DNA from: Nitrospira sp. UBA5699
GTDB taxonomy: Bacteria > Nitrospirota > Nitrospiria > Nitrospirales > Nitrospiraceae
Direction of reading: 5' to 3'
Length of the DNA: 43,368 nt
Assembly: GCA_002420105.1 (NCBI GenBank)
Contig: DIHJ01000102.1
Span: forward strand, 12,880 to 56,247
The first letter of the stretch is position 1. Every line of letters starts with the position of its first letter. Shown here one piece after another: positions 32,450 to 40,263 of this stretch. A model generated the notes under the pieces. That model was not told where the DNA came from, did not search any database, and saw nothing but the letters and a program-made list of their open reading frames with translations. A program made the position numbers and the translations under genes.

Positions 32450-34612
32450 CTAACCCACTGACAGATTGTCAGTCGCCTCAACCCGTATTCTCGCATCCAC
32501 GATCTTGCAACCTTGGCCTGCCGGCAATGCGAAGATCGGGTTCAGATCGAGCTCGCCGATTTCGGGGATTTCCTCGACCAGGCGGGAGAGACGCAGCAGG
32601 ACATTTTCGATCGCCTTGATGTCGACGGCCGGCCGGCCCCTGTAGCCCGCGAGCAGCCGGTGGCCCTTGATCTCGCCAACCAGACTGGCCGCATCGTGAT
32701 CGGTCAATGGAGCGAGACGGAACCGCACGTCGCCGAGGATTTCCACGAAGATCCCGCCGAGGCCGAAGCCAAGCAGGGGACCGAAGAGGGGATCGCGCGT
32801 CATGCCGGCCATCACTTCCACCCCGCCCGAGAGCATCGGCTGCACGAGCACCCCTTCCATGGCCTCTAATTTGCGGTCCTGCGCAAGCCTGTCTCGAATC
32901 GCTGCGAACGCCTCGCGCACGGCCTGCTCATCGGTGAGGTTGAGGCGGATTCCGCCGACCTCGGTCTTGTGGATGATCCGGTGCGACGCGAGTTTGACCG
33001 CCACGGGAAATCCCAATTTGCGCGCGTGCGCGACGGCCTCGTCGGCGTTCGCGGCCACCCCGCCCGGGACGAGCGGCAGTTCCATCGCGGCGAGCACGGC
33101 GCTGGTTTCCTCGGTCGTAAGCCAGCCAGCCCCGCGCTGCGACAGGGCGCTCATGCAGATTGCCTTGGCCTTCGGGAGATCGACCTCCCCGAAGTCCGGG
33201 ACGGCTCCCACCGGTCGTTGCCGCCAGGCGTCGTAGGACAGGGCACGGCCGAGGATCCGGGCCGGCATCTCGGGATGCCGGTAGGTGGGAACGGTTTCTC
33301 CGTCGATCACAAACGTCCGGTCCGGATCGCCTTCCGCCATCCAGCAGATGTAGACGGGTTTGCCGGTTGCGCCGGCCTGCCGCGCCGCGCGGATGCCCCG
33401 TGCGATTCCGGCCGCCACCGGGGGATTGTCCTCCGCCCTCACCGAGACATGCACGATGATCAGGGCGTCGAACTCGTTCGCTCGGAGCATGGTTTCGACC
33501 GCCCTGGCGTGCTGGTCCTCCGTCGCGAAGCCGATCACGTCGACGGGATTGCCGAGCGCGGCGGTGCGCGGGAGAAACCCGGCGAGCGCGGCTTGTGTCC
33601 GGTCCGAACAGTGCGGCAGGGTGAGGCCCTCTGCGGCGCAACCGTCGGCGCAGAGGACGCCGGGACCGCCGGAGTTCGTCAGGATGCCGATCCGGCGTCC
33701 CCGAGGAAGCGGTTGGGCGGAAAGACCGGTCGCGAGCGCCAGAAATTCCTCCAACGTGCCGGCATGAATCGCCCCACATTGCGTGAACAACGCATCGACG
33801 GCCGTTTCATTGGTGGCCAGAGCCGCCGTATGCGAGCCGGCGGCGGACTGGCCCGCGGGTGTCCGCCCCCCTTTCATGACGATGACCGGTTTGCGTCTGC
33901 CGACTCGTTCGGCGATCTGCCTGAACCGGCGCGGTTCCACGACGGTTTCCAGGTACAGGAGCATCACGCCGGTGGATTCGTCCTCCTCCCAGTATTCGAG
34001 CAGGTCGAGCACGGAGACATCCGCGTGATTGCCGAGGCTGACGAAGCCGGACAGTCCGAGATTCAGTCGCCGCGCAGCCGTCACGACGGCCAGGCCGAGA
34101 CCGCCGCTTTCGGAGGCGAACGCGACCCGGCCGGCCGGTGGAAAGGCCGGCGTGTAGGTGGCGTTGAGATTCACGGCCGGGTCCGGGTTCATCAATCCGA
34201 AACAGTTCGGTCCGATCAAACGGACGGGATGTCGGCGGATTTTCTCCAGGAGCTGCCGTTCGAGCGACGTGCCCGCCGCCCCGGTTTCGGCAAATCCCGC
34301 CGTAATCAGGATGACCGCCGGGACCTGCTTGACGATGCAGTCGTCGATGACCGTCGGGACGACCGCGGACGGCACCGCAATCACGGCGAGATCGACCGGG
34401 CCCGACACGGCGGTCAGGGAAGGGTACGCCGGCAGGCCCGCGATGGCGGTCGCGTGCGGATTGATCGGGAAAAGCGATCCGGCGAACCCGCTGCCCCGGA
34501 GCGATTCAAGAATCCGATGTCCGATGCCGTTGCCTTCGCGCGACGCCCCGACGACGGCGACGGTCCGGGGCCGGAAGAACGGCTTCAGCGATCGGATGGC
34601 GGATGGAGGCAT
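32450..34612 (-). CDS. acd: ADP-forming acyl-CoA synthetase (acetate-CoA ligase type), fused alpha-beta
   Basis: A 720-residue NDP-forming acyl-CoA synthetase that makes ATP from acetyl-CoA or related thioesters (or the reverse). The N-terminal CoA-binding part is VAVVGASREGNGIGHRILES. The succinyl-CoA-synthetase-like ligase region follows, with LIGPNCFGLMNP and the phosphohistidine loop SAAGSHTAALATNETA. The beta-type ATP-grasp domain is C-terminal (FPVAVKLASHRIIHKTEVGG, then GVLVQPMLSGGVEVMAG). There is no C-terminal acetyltransferase domain. ATG at 34612 is the preferred start; the frame is open upstream without recognisable protein. It converges with the HEPN gene. Pairs well with pyruvate oxidoreductase in acetyl-CoA metabolism. 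Confidence 0.9.
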   Translation of the reverse strand: MPPSAIRSLKPFFRPRTVAVVGASREGNGIGHRILESLRGSGFAGSLFPINPHATAIAGLPAYPSLTAVSGPVDLAVIAVPSAVVPTVIDDCIVKQVPAVILITAGFAETGAAGTSLERQLLEKIRRHPVRLIGPNCFGLMNPDPAVNLNATYTPAFPPAGRVAFASESGGLGLAVVTAARRLNLGLSGFVSLGNHADVSVLDLLEYWEEDESTGVMLLYLETVVEPRRFRQIAERVGRRKPVIVMKGGRTPAGQSAAGSHTAALATNETAVDALFTQCGAIHAGTLEEFLALATGLSAQPLPRGRRIGILTNSGGPGVLCADGCAAEGLTLPHCSDRTQAALAGFLPRTAALGNPVDVIGFATEDQHARAVETMLRANEFDALIIVHVSVRAEDNPPVAAGIARGIRAARQAGATGKPVYICWMAEGDPDRTFVIDGETVPTYRHPEMPARILGRALSYDAWRQRPVGAVPDFGEVDLPKAKAICMSALSQRGAGWLTTEETSAVLAAMELPLVPGGVAANADEAVAHARKLGFPVAVKLASHRIIHKTEVGGIRLNLTDEQAVREAFAAIRDRLAQDRKLEAMEGVLVQPMLSGGVEVMAGMTRDPLFGPLLGFGLGGIFVEILGDVRFRLAPLTDHDAASLVGEIKGHRLLAGYRGRPAVDIKAIENVLLRLSRLVEEIPEIGELDLNPIFALPAGQGCKIVDARIRVEATDNLSVG

Positions 34613-34653
34613 ACGGTCGGTCCCCGTTCTGGTTGTTCCAACGGACTCCGGAA

Positions 34654-35297
34654 TCAGATAAGCCACTTGGGTTGAAGAAGCAAGACCGCTCCGAGCGCCG
34701 CCATGCCCAGGCCGCTGACGGCGACGAACGTCCCGGCGATCAGGACCATCTTGAACCGGTCGTGAAGATTGACGAGCAGGGATAGGAGAAACAGCAGCAC
34801 CCACATGGCGCAGGGGTTGAATCCGTCCAGGAGGCCGATGACGATCGTGAAGAGCCGAAGGCCGAGTTCCCCGGCACGGAGCACGCCGAACCACGGGGTC
34901 CGTATGCCGTCGGCCGCCGCAGGCGGTGCGGCGGCTTGCGCGCGCCGGTCGTTTCCGGCGAGAGAAACCCGACGATCAGTTCCGTGCCGATGAGAAAGGC
35001 CCGCACGCCGACGCCGGTGACGCCGTGCTCGGCGGCCAGACTCTTGAGGCGCTCCAACGCGTCGGCGTCACGGGCTACGTCGCGGATGAGGATTCGAAGC
35101 GACGGGCGTTCGAGCCGGAGGTCGCGGAGAAACAACTCTGCGGCTTCGCAATGGGGGCAGCCGCTCCGGACGGACACTTCAAGATCCGGCGGCGGTCCGG
35201 CCGCGTGAACTCCGGTGCTGAATCCGAGCAGCAGGAGGAGCAGGACCGCGGCGAAGCGGCGCGTGAGCCTCGGCAGATCTGTGTCCTGGCGCCGCAC
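34654..35297 (-). pseudogene. Thioredoxin-like domain plus CcdA-like membrane domain, frame change and shortened end
   Basis: The minus-strand gene starts at GTG 35297: a signal peptide, then a glutaredoxin/thioredoxin-like domain with CPHC in VSVRSGCPHCEAAELFLRDL. After about 34945 coherence moves to another frame (one base missing near cgcaag): AAADGIRTPWFGVLRAGELG, then LFTIVIGLLDGFNPCAMWVL, LFLLSLLVNLHDRFKMVLIA and GTFVAVSGL. The relatives I recall continue for several more helices, whereas here the protein ends after AALGAVLLLQPKWLI. So there is a frame change plus an apparent internal deletion. The likely ancestral job is moving reducing power across the membrane for periplasmic thiols or cytochrome maturation. 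Confidence 0.65.
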
Positions 35298-35307
35298 TCC
35301 GGTCCGG

Positions 35308-35667
35308 CTAACTCACCGCGTCGAACGGCGCCACGCTCCGGATGTAGGACAGGACGTCGAGCATCTGCTGATCGGTCAACTTGCCCCGGAATCCGTGCAT
35401 CGGCGTGAACAGCGCGCCGTTGGAGATCGTGACGAGCAGCTCCCAGTCCGTCTTGGCCCGCGAGTTCACGGATTGCAGATTGGCTGGCCGGACGATCAGG
35501 TCCTGGCTGTCCGGACCTTTGCCGTCCAGGTTGCTGCCATGACAACGGAGGCAGTGCTTTTCATACACGGCCAGTCCCGCCCTGGGATTGCCGGGGGCGG
35601 TTTGGGCCGAGACCCAGGATGAGGCGGCGAACAGGAACAGGATGGCGGCGGCGACGGTGATCTTCAT
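35308..35667 (-). CDS. Monohaem cytochrome c
   Basis: A 119-residue exported cytochrome: signal peptide to about WVSAQ, haem motif CLRCH in EKHCLRCHGSNLDGKGP, and a C-terminal LFTPMHGFRGKLTDQQMLDV helix with the likely Met ligand. It is the intact paralogue of the nonsense-mutated gene at 22517-22882. It ends 11 bases before the GTG of the thioredoxin/CcdA-like gene and lies just after uspA in the minus-strand transcript. A periplasmic electron carrier by family. Confidence 0.9.
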   Translation of the reverse strand: MKITVAAAILFLFAASSWVSAQTAPGNPRAGLAVYEKHCLRCHGSNLDGKGPDSQDLIVRPANLQSVNSRAKTDWELLVTISNGALFTPMHGFRGKLTDQQMLDVLSYIRSVAPFDAVS

Positions 35668-35679
35668 GCGTAATTCCTT

Positions 35680-36537
35680 TCAGCGTACCACGAGGATGGG
35701 GCATATGACCCGATGGACGATGGCGTGGGAGGCGCTGCCCAGGAGAAACCGTTCGACGCCCCTGTGCCCGTGCGAGGCGACGACGACGAGATCCATGCCG
35801 GCGGCCTGTTCCGCCACGGCGGCGGCCACTTCCCCCGTCACGACGCGGGTGCTGATGGTGTAGCGGCTTCCCGTCAGTTCGGCGCCGACGGTGTTGACGA
35901 GATTCTCCGCGTACGATTTGGCGCTCTCGGTCCAGGACTCGTAGCCGACAACGTTGTACGGCTCGACCAGCCGGATCGGAACCACGACGCTGAGCACGCA
36001 GAGCTCGACGGGATTGGCGAAGGGAAAGACCATCAGCCATTGCTTGATCCGCTCGGCGTCTTCGCGCCCTTCGACCGCGACGAGCACCCGCTGGATCGGT
36101 CTGGCGGCTTCCTTGACGATGAGGGTCGGACGGGTGGCGTGCAGGAGCACGCGGTGGGAGACGCTGCCGAGAAGCAATTCCGCCATCCGGTTCTGCCCGC
36201 GCGCGCCGACGGCGACGAGATCGGCTCCGACCTTCTCCGCCGTCTTGAGGATGATGTCGGCCGGGCTGCCGACCTCGTTGACCTGACTGATGGCTTCGGA
36301 ATCGAACGGCAGCATGTTGGAGGTGCGCGCGAGCACCTGGCGTCCGGCATCGACGAGCGCCGTACGGAAATCGTCGTAGCCCTGCAGATTGGCGGCTTGC
36401 GCGACGATCGGATATTGGAAGATGCCGAGATCGACTCCGTGGACCAGGATCAGCTCCGTCGGGCGGTAGAGATGGAGCACCTGCTGCACGGCGGCGAAGG
36501 CCTGCTCGGACCAATCGACGCCCACGACTATCTTCAT
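35680..36537 (-). CDS. Tandem universal stress protein (UspA family)
   Basis: A 285-residue protein with two Usp domains. The first (MKIVVGVDWSEQAF to about residue 142) has the nucleotide-binding loop GARGQNRMAELLLGSVSHRV. The second starts near PIQRVLVAVEGREDAER and ends with SHGHRGVERFLLGSASHAIV, a complete G-X2-G-X9-G-S ATP loop. Tandem Usp proteins are often stress- or energy-regulated. The gene is followed after 12 bases by the cytochrome gene, and the CBS gene lies 12 bases upstream, so all are probably one transcript. Confidence 0.93.
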   Translation of the reverse strand: MKIVVGVDWSEQAFAAVQQVLHLYRPTELILVHGVDLGIFQYPIVAQAANLQGYDDFRTALVDAGRQVLARTSNMLPFDSEAISQVNEVGSPADIILKTAEKVGADLVAVGARGQNRMAELLLGSVSHRVLLHATRPTLIVKEAARPIQRVLVAVEGREDAERIKQWLMVFPFANPVELCVLSVVVPIRLVEPYNVVGYESWTESAKSYAENLVNTVGAELTGSRYTISTRVVTGEVAAAVAEQAAGMDLVVVASHGHRGVERFLLGSASHAIVHRVICPILVVR

Positions 36538-36549
36538 GGCATCCTCGTT

Positions 36550-37017
36550 TCAGCTTCCGGCCGGACGGCGATGGGCGCCAATGCCTTTCAACGCCCGTAT
36601 GACGGCTTCGGTCGACAGTTCCGGAACGCTCCGGCCCCTGTGCTCGCCGGCCGCGAACACCAGATCGTTGATCGACAGCATACCCTGTAAGACCCCCCCT
36701 TCGTCCACTACGGGGAGACGACGGACTTTGCCCCGCTCCATGGCCTCCAGGGCCGTCCGGATGTCGTCGTCCGGGCGGCAGGTGATCGCCTTGCCCGAGG
36801 AGGTTTCCCAGACGGTGATGGCCGCAGGCGTCCGGTTTCTGGTCGAGGCCGCCATGCAGATGTCCCGATCGGTGATCACGCCCAGCACGACGCCGTCCGG
36901 GTTCAGAATCGGCAACAGGCCGCAGTCGCTGTCCCACATCATCTTGGCCGCCGCGGCCAGATTCGTGTCCGGCGCGCAGTATTGCGCGTCACGGGTCATG
37001 AGGTCCCGCACCTGCAT
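36550..37017 (-). CDS. CBS-domain pair protein
   Basis: A 155-residue protein of two CBS domains: MQVRDLMTRDAQYCAPDTNL and PDGVVLGVITDRDICMA in the first, AITVWETSSGKAITCRPDDD, RRLPVVDEGGVLQGMLSIND in the second. It is of the type often found beside universal stress proteins. The function is probably binding of adenosine nucleotides to sense energy state. It is distinct in sequence from the CBS protein at 16284-16724. Confidence 0.92.
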   Translation of the reverse strand: MQVRDLMTRDAQYCAPDTNLAAAAKMMWDSDCGLLPILNPDGVVLGVITDRDICMAASTRNRTPAAITVWETSSGKAITCRPDDDIRTALEAMERGKVRRLPVVDEGGVLQGMLSINDLVFAAGEHRGRSVPELSTEAVIRALKGIGAHRRPAGS

Positions 37018-37059
37018 GGCTACGTTCCCGCTTCCGTCGCGATCGAATCCAGCGGCCGG

Positions 37060-37554
37060 TCAGCGGGCCCAATTGACGCGGACGAAGTCTTCGTCATGAT
37101 CGTAATGCAGACTCAATTCCCCCCGATAGGCATGCTTGAGCGCTTCGCCGATCCGGCGGGGCAGGTGCGTGTCCGTCGTCGAAATCACCAGGCCTTCGGG
37201 CCGCCGTTCGATGCCCATGATCCGGGACAACGGATGCTCCTTCCTTTCCCGCGCTTCCGCGTTCCTGATGACACCCTGCACCTGCTCGTGCTGTTGTTCC
37301 TTGAACGTTCCCGTGATCGTCACGAGACCCTTGGGGTATTTGTCGCGGGTCCGGTGGCAGGCCGGGCAGACGGTCGATTTGGCTCCGACCGGCGCGGCAC
37401 CCCAGGTCCAGCGCCCCTTGTGAAAGAGCGCTCCGCAACCGCTGCAGACCGTCGGCTCCTTCAGCTTGCCCCGCTGCTTATAGGTGTCGTGCTGATACTC
37501 CTGAACGGTCCGATCCCGTCTCGCCCCCCGCCCTGCCTGTCCTTTTGCGGCCAT
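37060..37554 (-). CDS. BCAM0308-like zinc-ribbon protein
   Basis: A 164-residue protein of the BCAM0308 family, common in stress clusters. A basic N-terminus leads to a zinc ribbon with Cys pairs CSGCG and CPACH (VCSGCGALFHKGRWTWG; STVCPACHRTRDKYPKG), then a region resembling the NMD3-type domain (VTITGTFKEQQHEQVQGVIR) and an alpha/beta C-terminus (LVISTTDTHLPRRIGEALKH). The molecular function is not known to me. It lies in the minus-strand stress cassette between a CBS protein and a phosphoribosyltransferase. Confidence 0.82.
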   Translation of the reverse strand: MAAKGQAGRGARRDRTVQEYQHDTYKQRGKLKEPTVCSGCGALFHKGRWTWGAAPVGAKSTVCPACHRTRDKYPKGLVTITGTFKEQQHEQVQGVIRNAEARERKEHPLSRIMGIERRPEGLVISTTDTHLPRRIGEALKHAYRGELSLHYDHDEDFVRVNWAR

Positions 37555-37575
37555 ACTCCGTCCTTTCTCCGTCGG

Positions 37576-38262
37576 TTACATCGTCGTTGAGTGCGCCCGG
37601 TCCTTCCGGTCGCGCAGCGACTCATCGGCCAGATTCAAGTACTCCAGCACGTCGCGATCCTGCACCTGCGTGAAATCGACATAATGACTCCCCACCGCCC
37701 AGAACGGTTCCGGTGTCGCCAGCACGACCAGTTCGTCGACAAGGGACCGCGCCTTCGCGATGCTGTCCGGCGGTCCCACGGGAATGGCGGCCACCAGACG
37801 CCCGGGCGCCTGCCGGCGGATCGCCTCAACGGAGGTGAAGAACGTGGCTCCCGTCGCGATGCCGTCGTCCACCACGATGACCGTCCGGCCTTTCAGCGCC
37901 GGCGGATGCCGCCCCTGGCGGTAGAGCTGTTGCCGGCGTGTGATTTCCTGCTTTTGAACGGCGACGAGATCCGTCATCTCCTCGTGCGACAGGCGGAACT
38001 CCGCCACGGCATCGGGATTGAGATAGATGTTCCCCGTTTCGCTGACGGCGCCCAGCGCATACTCGGGATTGTCCGGCGCCCCGATCTTGCGGGTGATGAA
38101 GACGTCCAGCGGCAGATGCAGCGCCAGACTCACCTGATAGCCGACGGCTACGCCGCCCCGGGGCAGCGCCAGAATCACTCCGTCCGGAATTTCCCGGTAC
38201 TTCTGCAACCTGGCGGCCAGCTGGCGGCCCGCTTCTTCACGGTTCTGGAAGACCACCGACAC
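37576..38262 (-). CDS. Phosphoribosyltransferase-family protein
   Basis: A 228-residue type I phosphoribosyltransferase-like protein of the group found in stress clusters. The PRPP-binding loop is VIVVDDGIATGATFFTSVEA, with an N-terminal ILALPRGGVAVGYQVSLALH and DVFITRKIGAPDNPEYALGA. The substrate is unknown. The start is a GTG at 38262 with ggagag just upstream. The hairpin copy B and a 53-residue membrane protein gene lie upstream on the same strand. Confidence 0.9.
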   Translation of the reverse strand: MSVVFQNREEAGRQLAARLQKYREIPDGVILALPRGGVAVGYQVSLALHLPLDVFITRKIGAPDNPEYALGAVSETGNIYLNPDAVAEFRLSHEEMTDLVAVQKQEITRRQQLYRQGRHPPALKGRTVIVVDDGIATGATFFTSVEAIRRQAPGRLVAAIPVGPPDSIAKARSLVDELVVLATPEPFWAVGSHYVDFTQVQDRDVLEYLNLADESLRDRKDRAHSTTM

Positions 38263-38280
38263 TCCTCTCCGTTCGGTTCA

Positions 38281-38334
38281 TCTGGTTTGTCTCGTTTATC
38301 TGGTTTCATAACCGGACGAACTACACAAACCAAA
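38281..38334. repeat. Intercistronic hairpin, repeat family copy B
   Basis: Inverted repeat with 25-base arms at 38281-38305 (begins tctggtttgtctcg) and 38310-38334 (ends cacaaaccaaa): 19 Watson-Crick and two G-T pairs. The 5' arm is 20/24 identical to the arm of copy A at 24358. It lies between the phosphoribosyltransferase start and the small membrane protein stop on the minus strand. No T-tract is visible, so a role in RNA stability or processing is as likely as termination. Confidence 0.7.
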
Positions 38335-38343
38335 CACACACTC

Positions 38344-38505
38344 TCAACCTGCATTCAGTCCGCTCGTGACGCCGATTCCGATCATGAACATGGCCGCCAG
38401 GACCAACAGCGCGATCAACCACCAGAGATGACGGTGCCGCGCGTCCGTTCCGCCGTGCCAGTGAATGTCCCAGGGGACTTCAAGATAATGCGGGTGGCGA
38501 AGCAT
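38344..38505 (-). CDS. Small membrane protein, 53 residues
   Basis: An open frame on the minus strand from ATG 38505 to TGA 38344. The first 30 residues are His/Trp-rich and polar (MLRHPHYLEVPWDIHWHGG), followed by a single membrane helix (WWLIALLVLAAMFMIGIGV) and a short tail. A Shine-Dalgarno acggaggcta precedes the ATG. It is in the same orientation as its stress-cassette neighbours. I know no family for it. Frame length, start signal and a plausible transmembrane segment support it. Confidence 0.6.
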   Translation of the reverse strand: MLRHPHYLEVPWDIHWHGGTDARHRHLWWLIALLVLAAMFMIGIGVTSGLNAG

Positions 38506-38536
38506 GATAGCCTCCGTTGGAAGGAGGTTAAGGATG

Positions 38537-38600
38537 AGGTTCAGGCTGAGAACCGCGCATTCATTCTGCGTCCCCTCGACCTAAGCCTCAGCCTTGACCT
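38537..38600. other. Hairpin between hsp20 and the small membrane protein gene
   Basis: The arms aggttcaggctgag (38537-38550) and ctcagccttgacct (38587-38600) pair at 12 of 14 positions. It lies just after the hsp20 stop on the minus strand. It could be a partial terminator or an mRNA processing element. No clear T-tract follows, so it is not called a terminator. Confidence 0.4.
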
Positions 38601-38606
38601 GTTGTC

Positions 38607-39080
38607 TTATGCAATTTTCACGTCGATGGCTTTCGGCTTCGCCTTCTCGGATTTGGGCAGATGCACTTTAAGGACACCGTCCTTGTACTCGGCGCTGATC
38701 TTCGTGCCGTCGGCATCCTCGGGCAGGGTGAAGCTTCGCACGAAGCTGCCGTACGCCCGCTCGATCCGGTGGTACTTCTTCCCCTTCTCCTCTTTCTCGT
38801 ACTTCCGCTCGCCGCTGATCGTGAGCACGTCGTCGTGCACATTCAGCTTGATCTCTTCCTTCTTCATGTCCGGAATCTCGGCTTTCACGAGGTATTCTTT
38901 CTCATCCTCCGTGATGTCGACGAGCGGAGACCAATCGGCGACGGCCATCGCCTCCCCTTTCTCGCCTTCCGCTCTCCTGGGCGCATGGCCGAAGATGCCC
39001 GACAGGCGTTTCTCCATGTCTTCCAGTTCCTTGAGCGGACTCCAGCGTGCCAACGGTTCCCATCTGCTCGGTAGGCTCAT
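38607..39080 (-). CDS. Small heat-shock protein Hsp20 (alpha-crystallin family)
   Basis: A 157-residue holdase chaperone. The N-terminal arm (RWEPLARWSPLKELEDMEKR) leads to the alpha-crystallin domain, with LVKAEIPDMKKEEIKLNVHD, VLTISGERKYEKEEKGKKYH and the hallmark GVLKVHLPKSE near the end. Start ATG 39080 has agggagggagagg in front. The gene heads the minus-strand cluster; its promoter would be in 39081-39534, where no clear heat-shock consensus is visible by eye. It would prevent aggregation during stress. Confidence 0.95.
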   Translation of the reverse strand: MSLPSRWEPLARWSPLKELEDMEKRLSGIFGHAPRRAEGEKGEAMAVADWSPLVDITEDEKEYLVKAEIPDMKKEEIKLNVHDDVLTISGERKYEKEEKGKKYHRIERAYGSFVRSFTLPEDADGTKISAEYKDGVLKVHLPKSEKAKPKAIDVKIA

Positions 39081-39534
39081 GATCCTCTCCCTCCCTGTTG
39101 AATGAGTTGATCTGTCACAGCGGCGGGCGTTTCGGCAATGACGACGCTCGACCCCGCAGGGTATCGGTGACGCCTCCTTTTACATGCGCTGCTGTCGACC
39201 TGATGTGCATCGCCAATGCCAAAGAGCATAGCAATCGGACAAAGTCCAAGGTCTTTCACAGATTCAACGAGTTGGAAGCGCTTCTCCCCAGAGGCCCTTG
39301 CCGGCCGCCTGCCGAGTTGTTGCGTTAGAGGGCAGGATCTCTGCGGACACTGTGGAATCTTTCAACATCGAGGATGATCGGGACGAGCGATGTGTCCAGG
39401 CCGGGAGGGGGCGCGATCAGGAAGAGCGAGACAATCCGTTCCGGGGCCGTCGGATCATGGGTACCCGTCAGCCGGTGAGCAGGGGCAGGGCGCGCAGAGG
39501 AGCGCGCCGGCTGTCCTTCAGAGAAGTTCCCCCG
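39081..39534. other. Intergenic stretch
   Basis: This 454-base gap between hsp20 and the NTF2-like gene (both minus strand) holds no convincing gene. The parts nearest hsp20 would contain its promoter and Shine-Dalgarno (gggagggag). The remainder shows only short open frames without family resemblance. Confidence 0.5.
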
Positions 39535-40083
39535 CTAGAACAGCGGGTGCGGCGCCACGCCGAACTGCAGGACCGGTTGTGATTCTCCACCGACATTGCC
39601 CACGATCCGCCAACGGCCGTTCTCTTTTTTCAGGTAATGGATCTCTTCATACCAGCTGTCAAGCGGCGTCCGTAAAGTCGTATCCTTGGACGTTCCCCAG
39701 ACGACGCCCGTGCAGGTCATTTCCACGGTCAACTTGCTTCCGGACCCGACGGCGCGAATCACCGAGAAGGTGTGAAAGCTCTCCAGGTCCTTGTAGTGCT
39801 CGAAGAGCCGGCTCCAGATCTTCCTGATCTCCGCCTTCTTGAGGCCGTGGTAGAGATACTCGTCCGAGTAGAGACCCATGATGCTTTCCAGGTCGCGGGC
39901 CTGCATCGCCTGCTCCGCCTGCTCGAACGTCGCGAGCAGTTCCTTCAATGTCTGGGGATCGACTTCCTGAATCGTGTTCGGGGTCAGCTGCGTTTTCGCT
40001 TCGGCGACGATCGGCGGGGATGAAGCCCAGAGGCTCACCGTGACAACGAAGATCCGGAATGCCGTGGTCAGTCGCCTGTTCAT
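39535..40083 (-). CDS. Exported NTF2/SnoaL-like protein
   Basis: A 182-residue protein with a signal peptide (RIFVVTVSLWASSPPIVAEA) and an NTF2-like domain: LLATFEQAEQAMQARDLESIMGLYSDEYLYHG, FHTFSVIRAVGSGSKLTVEM and the C-terminal YEEIHYLKKENGRWRIVGNV. NTF2-like domains host diverse binding or catalytic functions, so no activity is assigned. It is divergently oriented to the cDPGS-like gene; the region 40084-40263 should hold both promoters. Confidence 0.8.
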   Translation of the reverse strand: MNRRLTTAFRIFVVTVSLWASSPPIVAEAKTQLTPNTIQEVDPQTLKELLATFEQAEQAMQARDLESIMGLYSDEYLYHGLKKAEIRKIWSRLFEHYKDLESFHTFSVIRAVGSGSKLTVEMTCTGVVWGTSKDTTLRTPLDSWYEEIHYLKKENGRWRIVGNVGGESQPVLQFGVAPHPLF

Positions 40084-40263
40084 GGGAGAGGCCTCCTGTG
40101 AATGGTGCGAATCCGTTGCGAGCACGGGTTCTGCAAGGTAGAGACCATGAAACGGCGGTCCGGAAGAAGAGAATTCTCTTGTGAATCCAGGGGTCCGATC
40201 GACCAGCCGGCCGCGAGAAAGGATTGGTCTGTGGCAGAAATCGTCAGTGCGGGAGGCCGTCCC

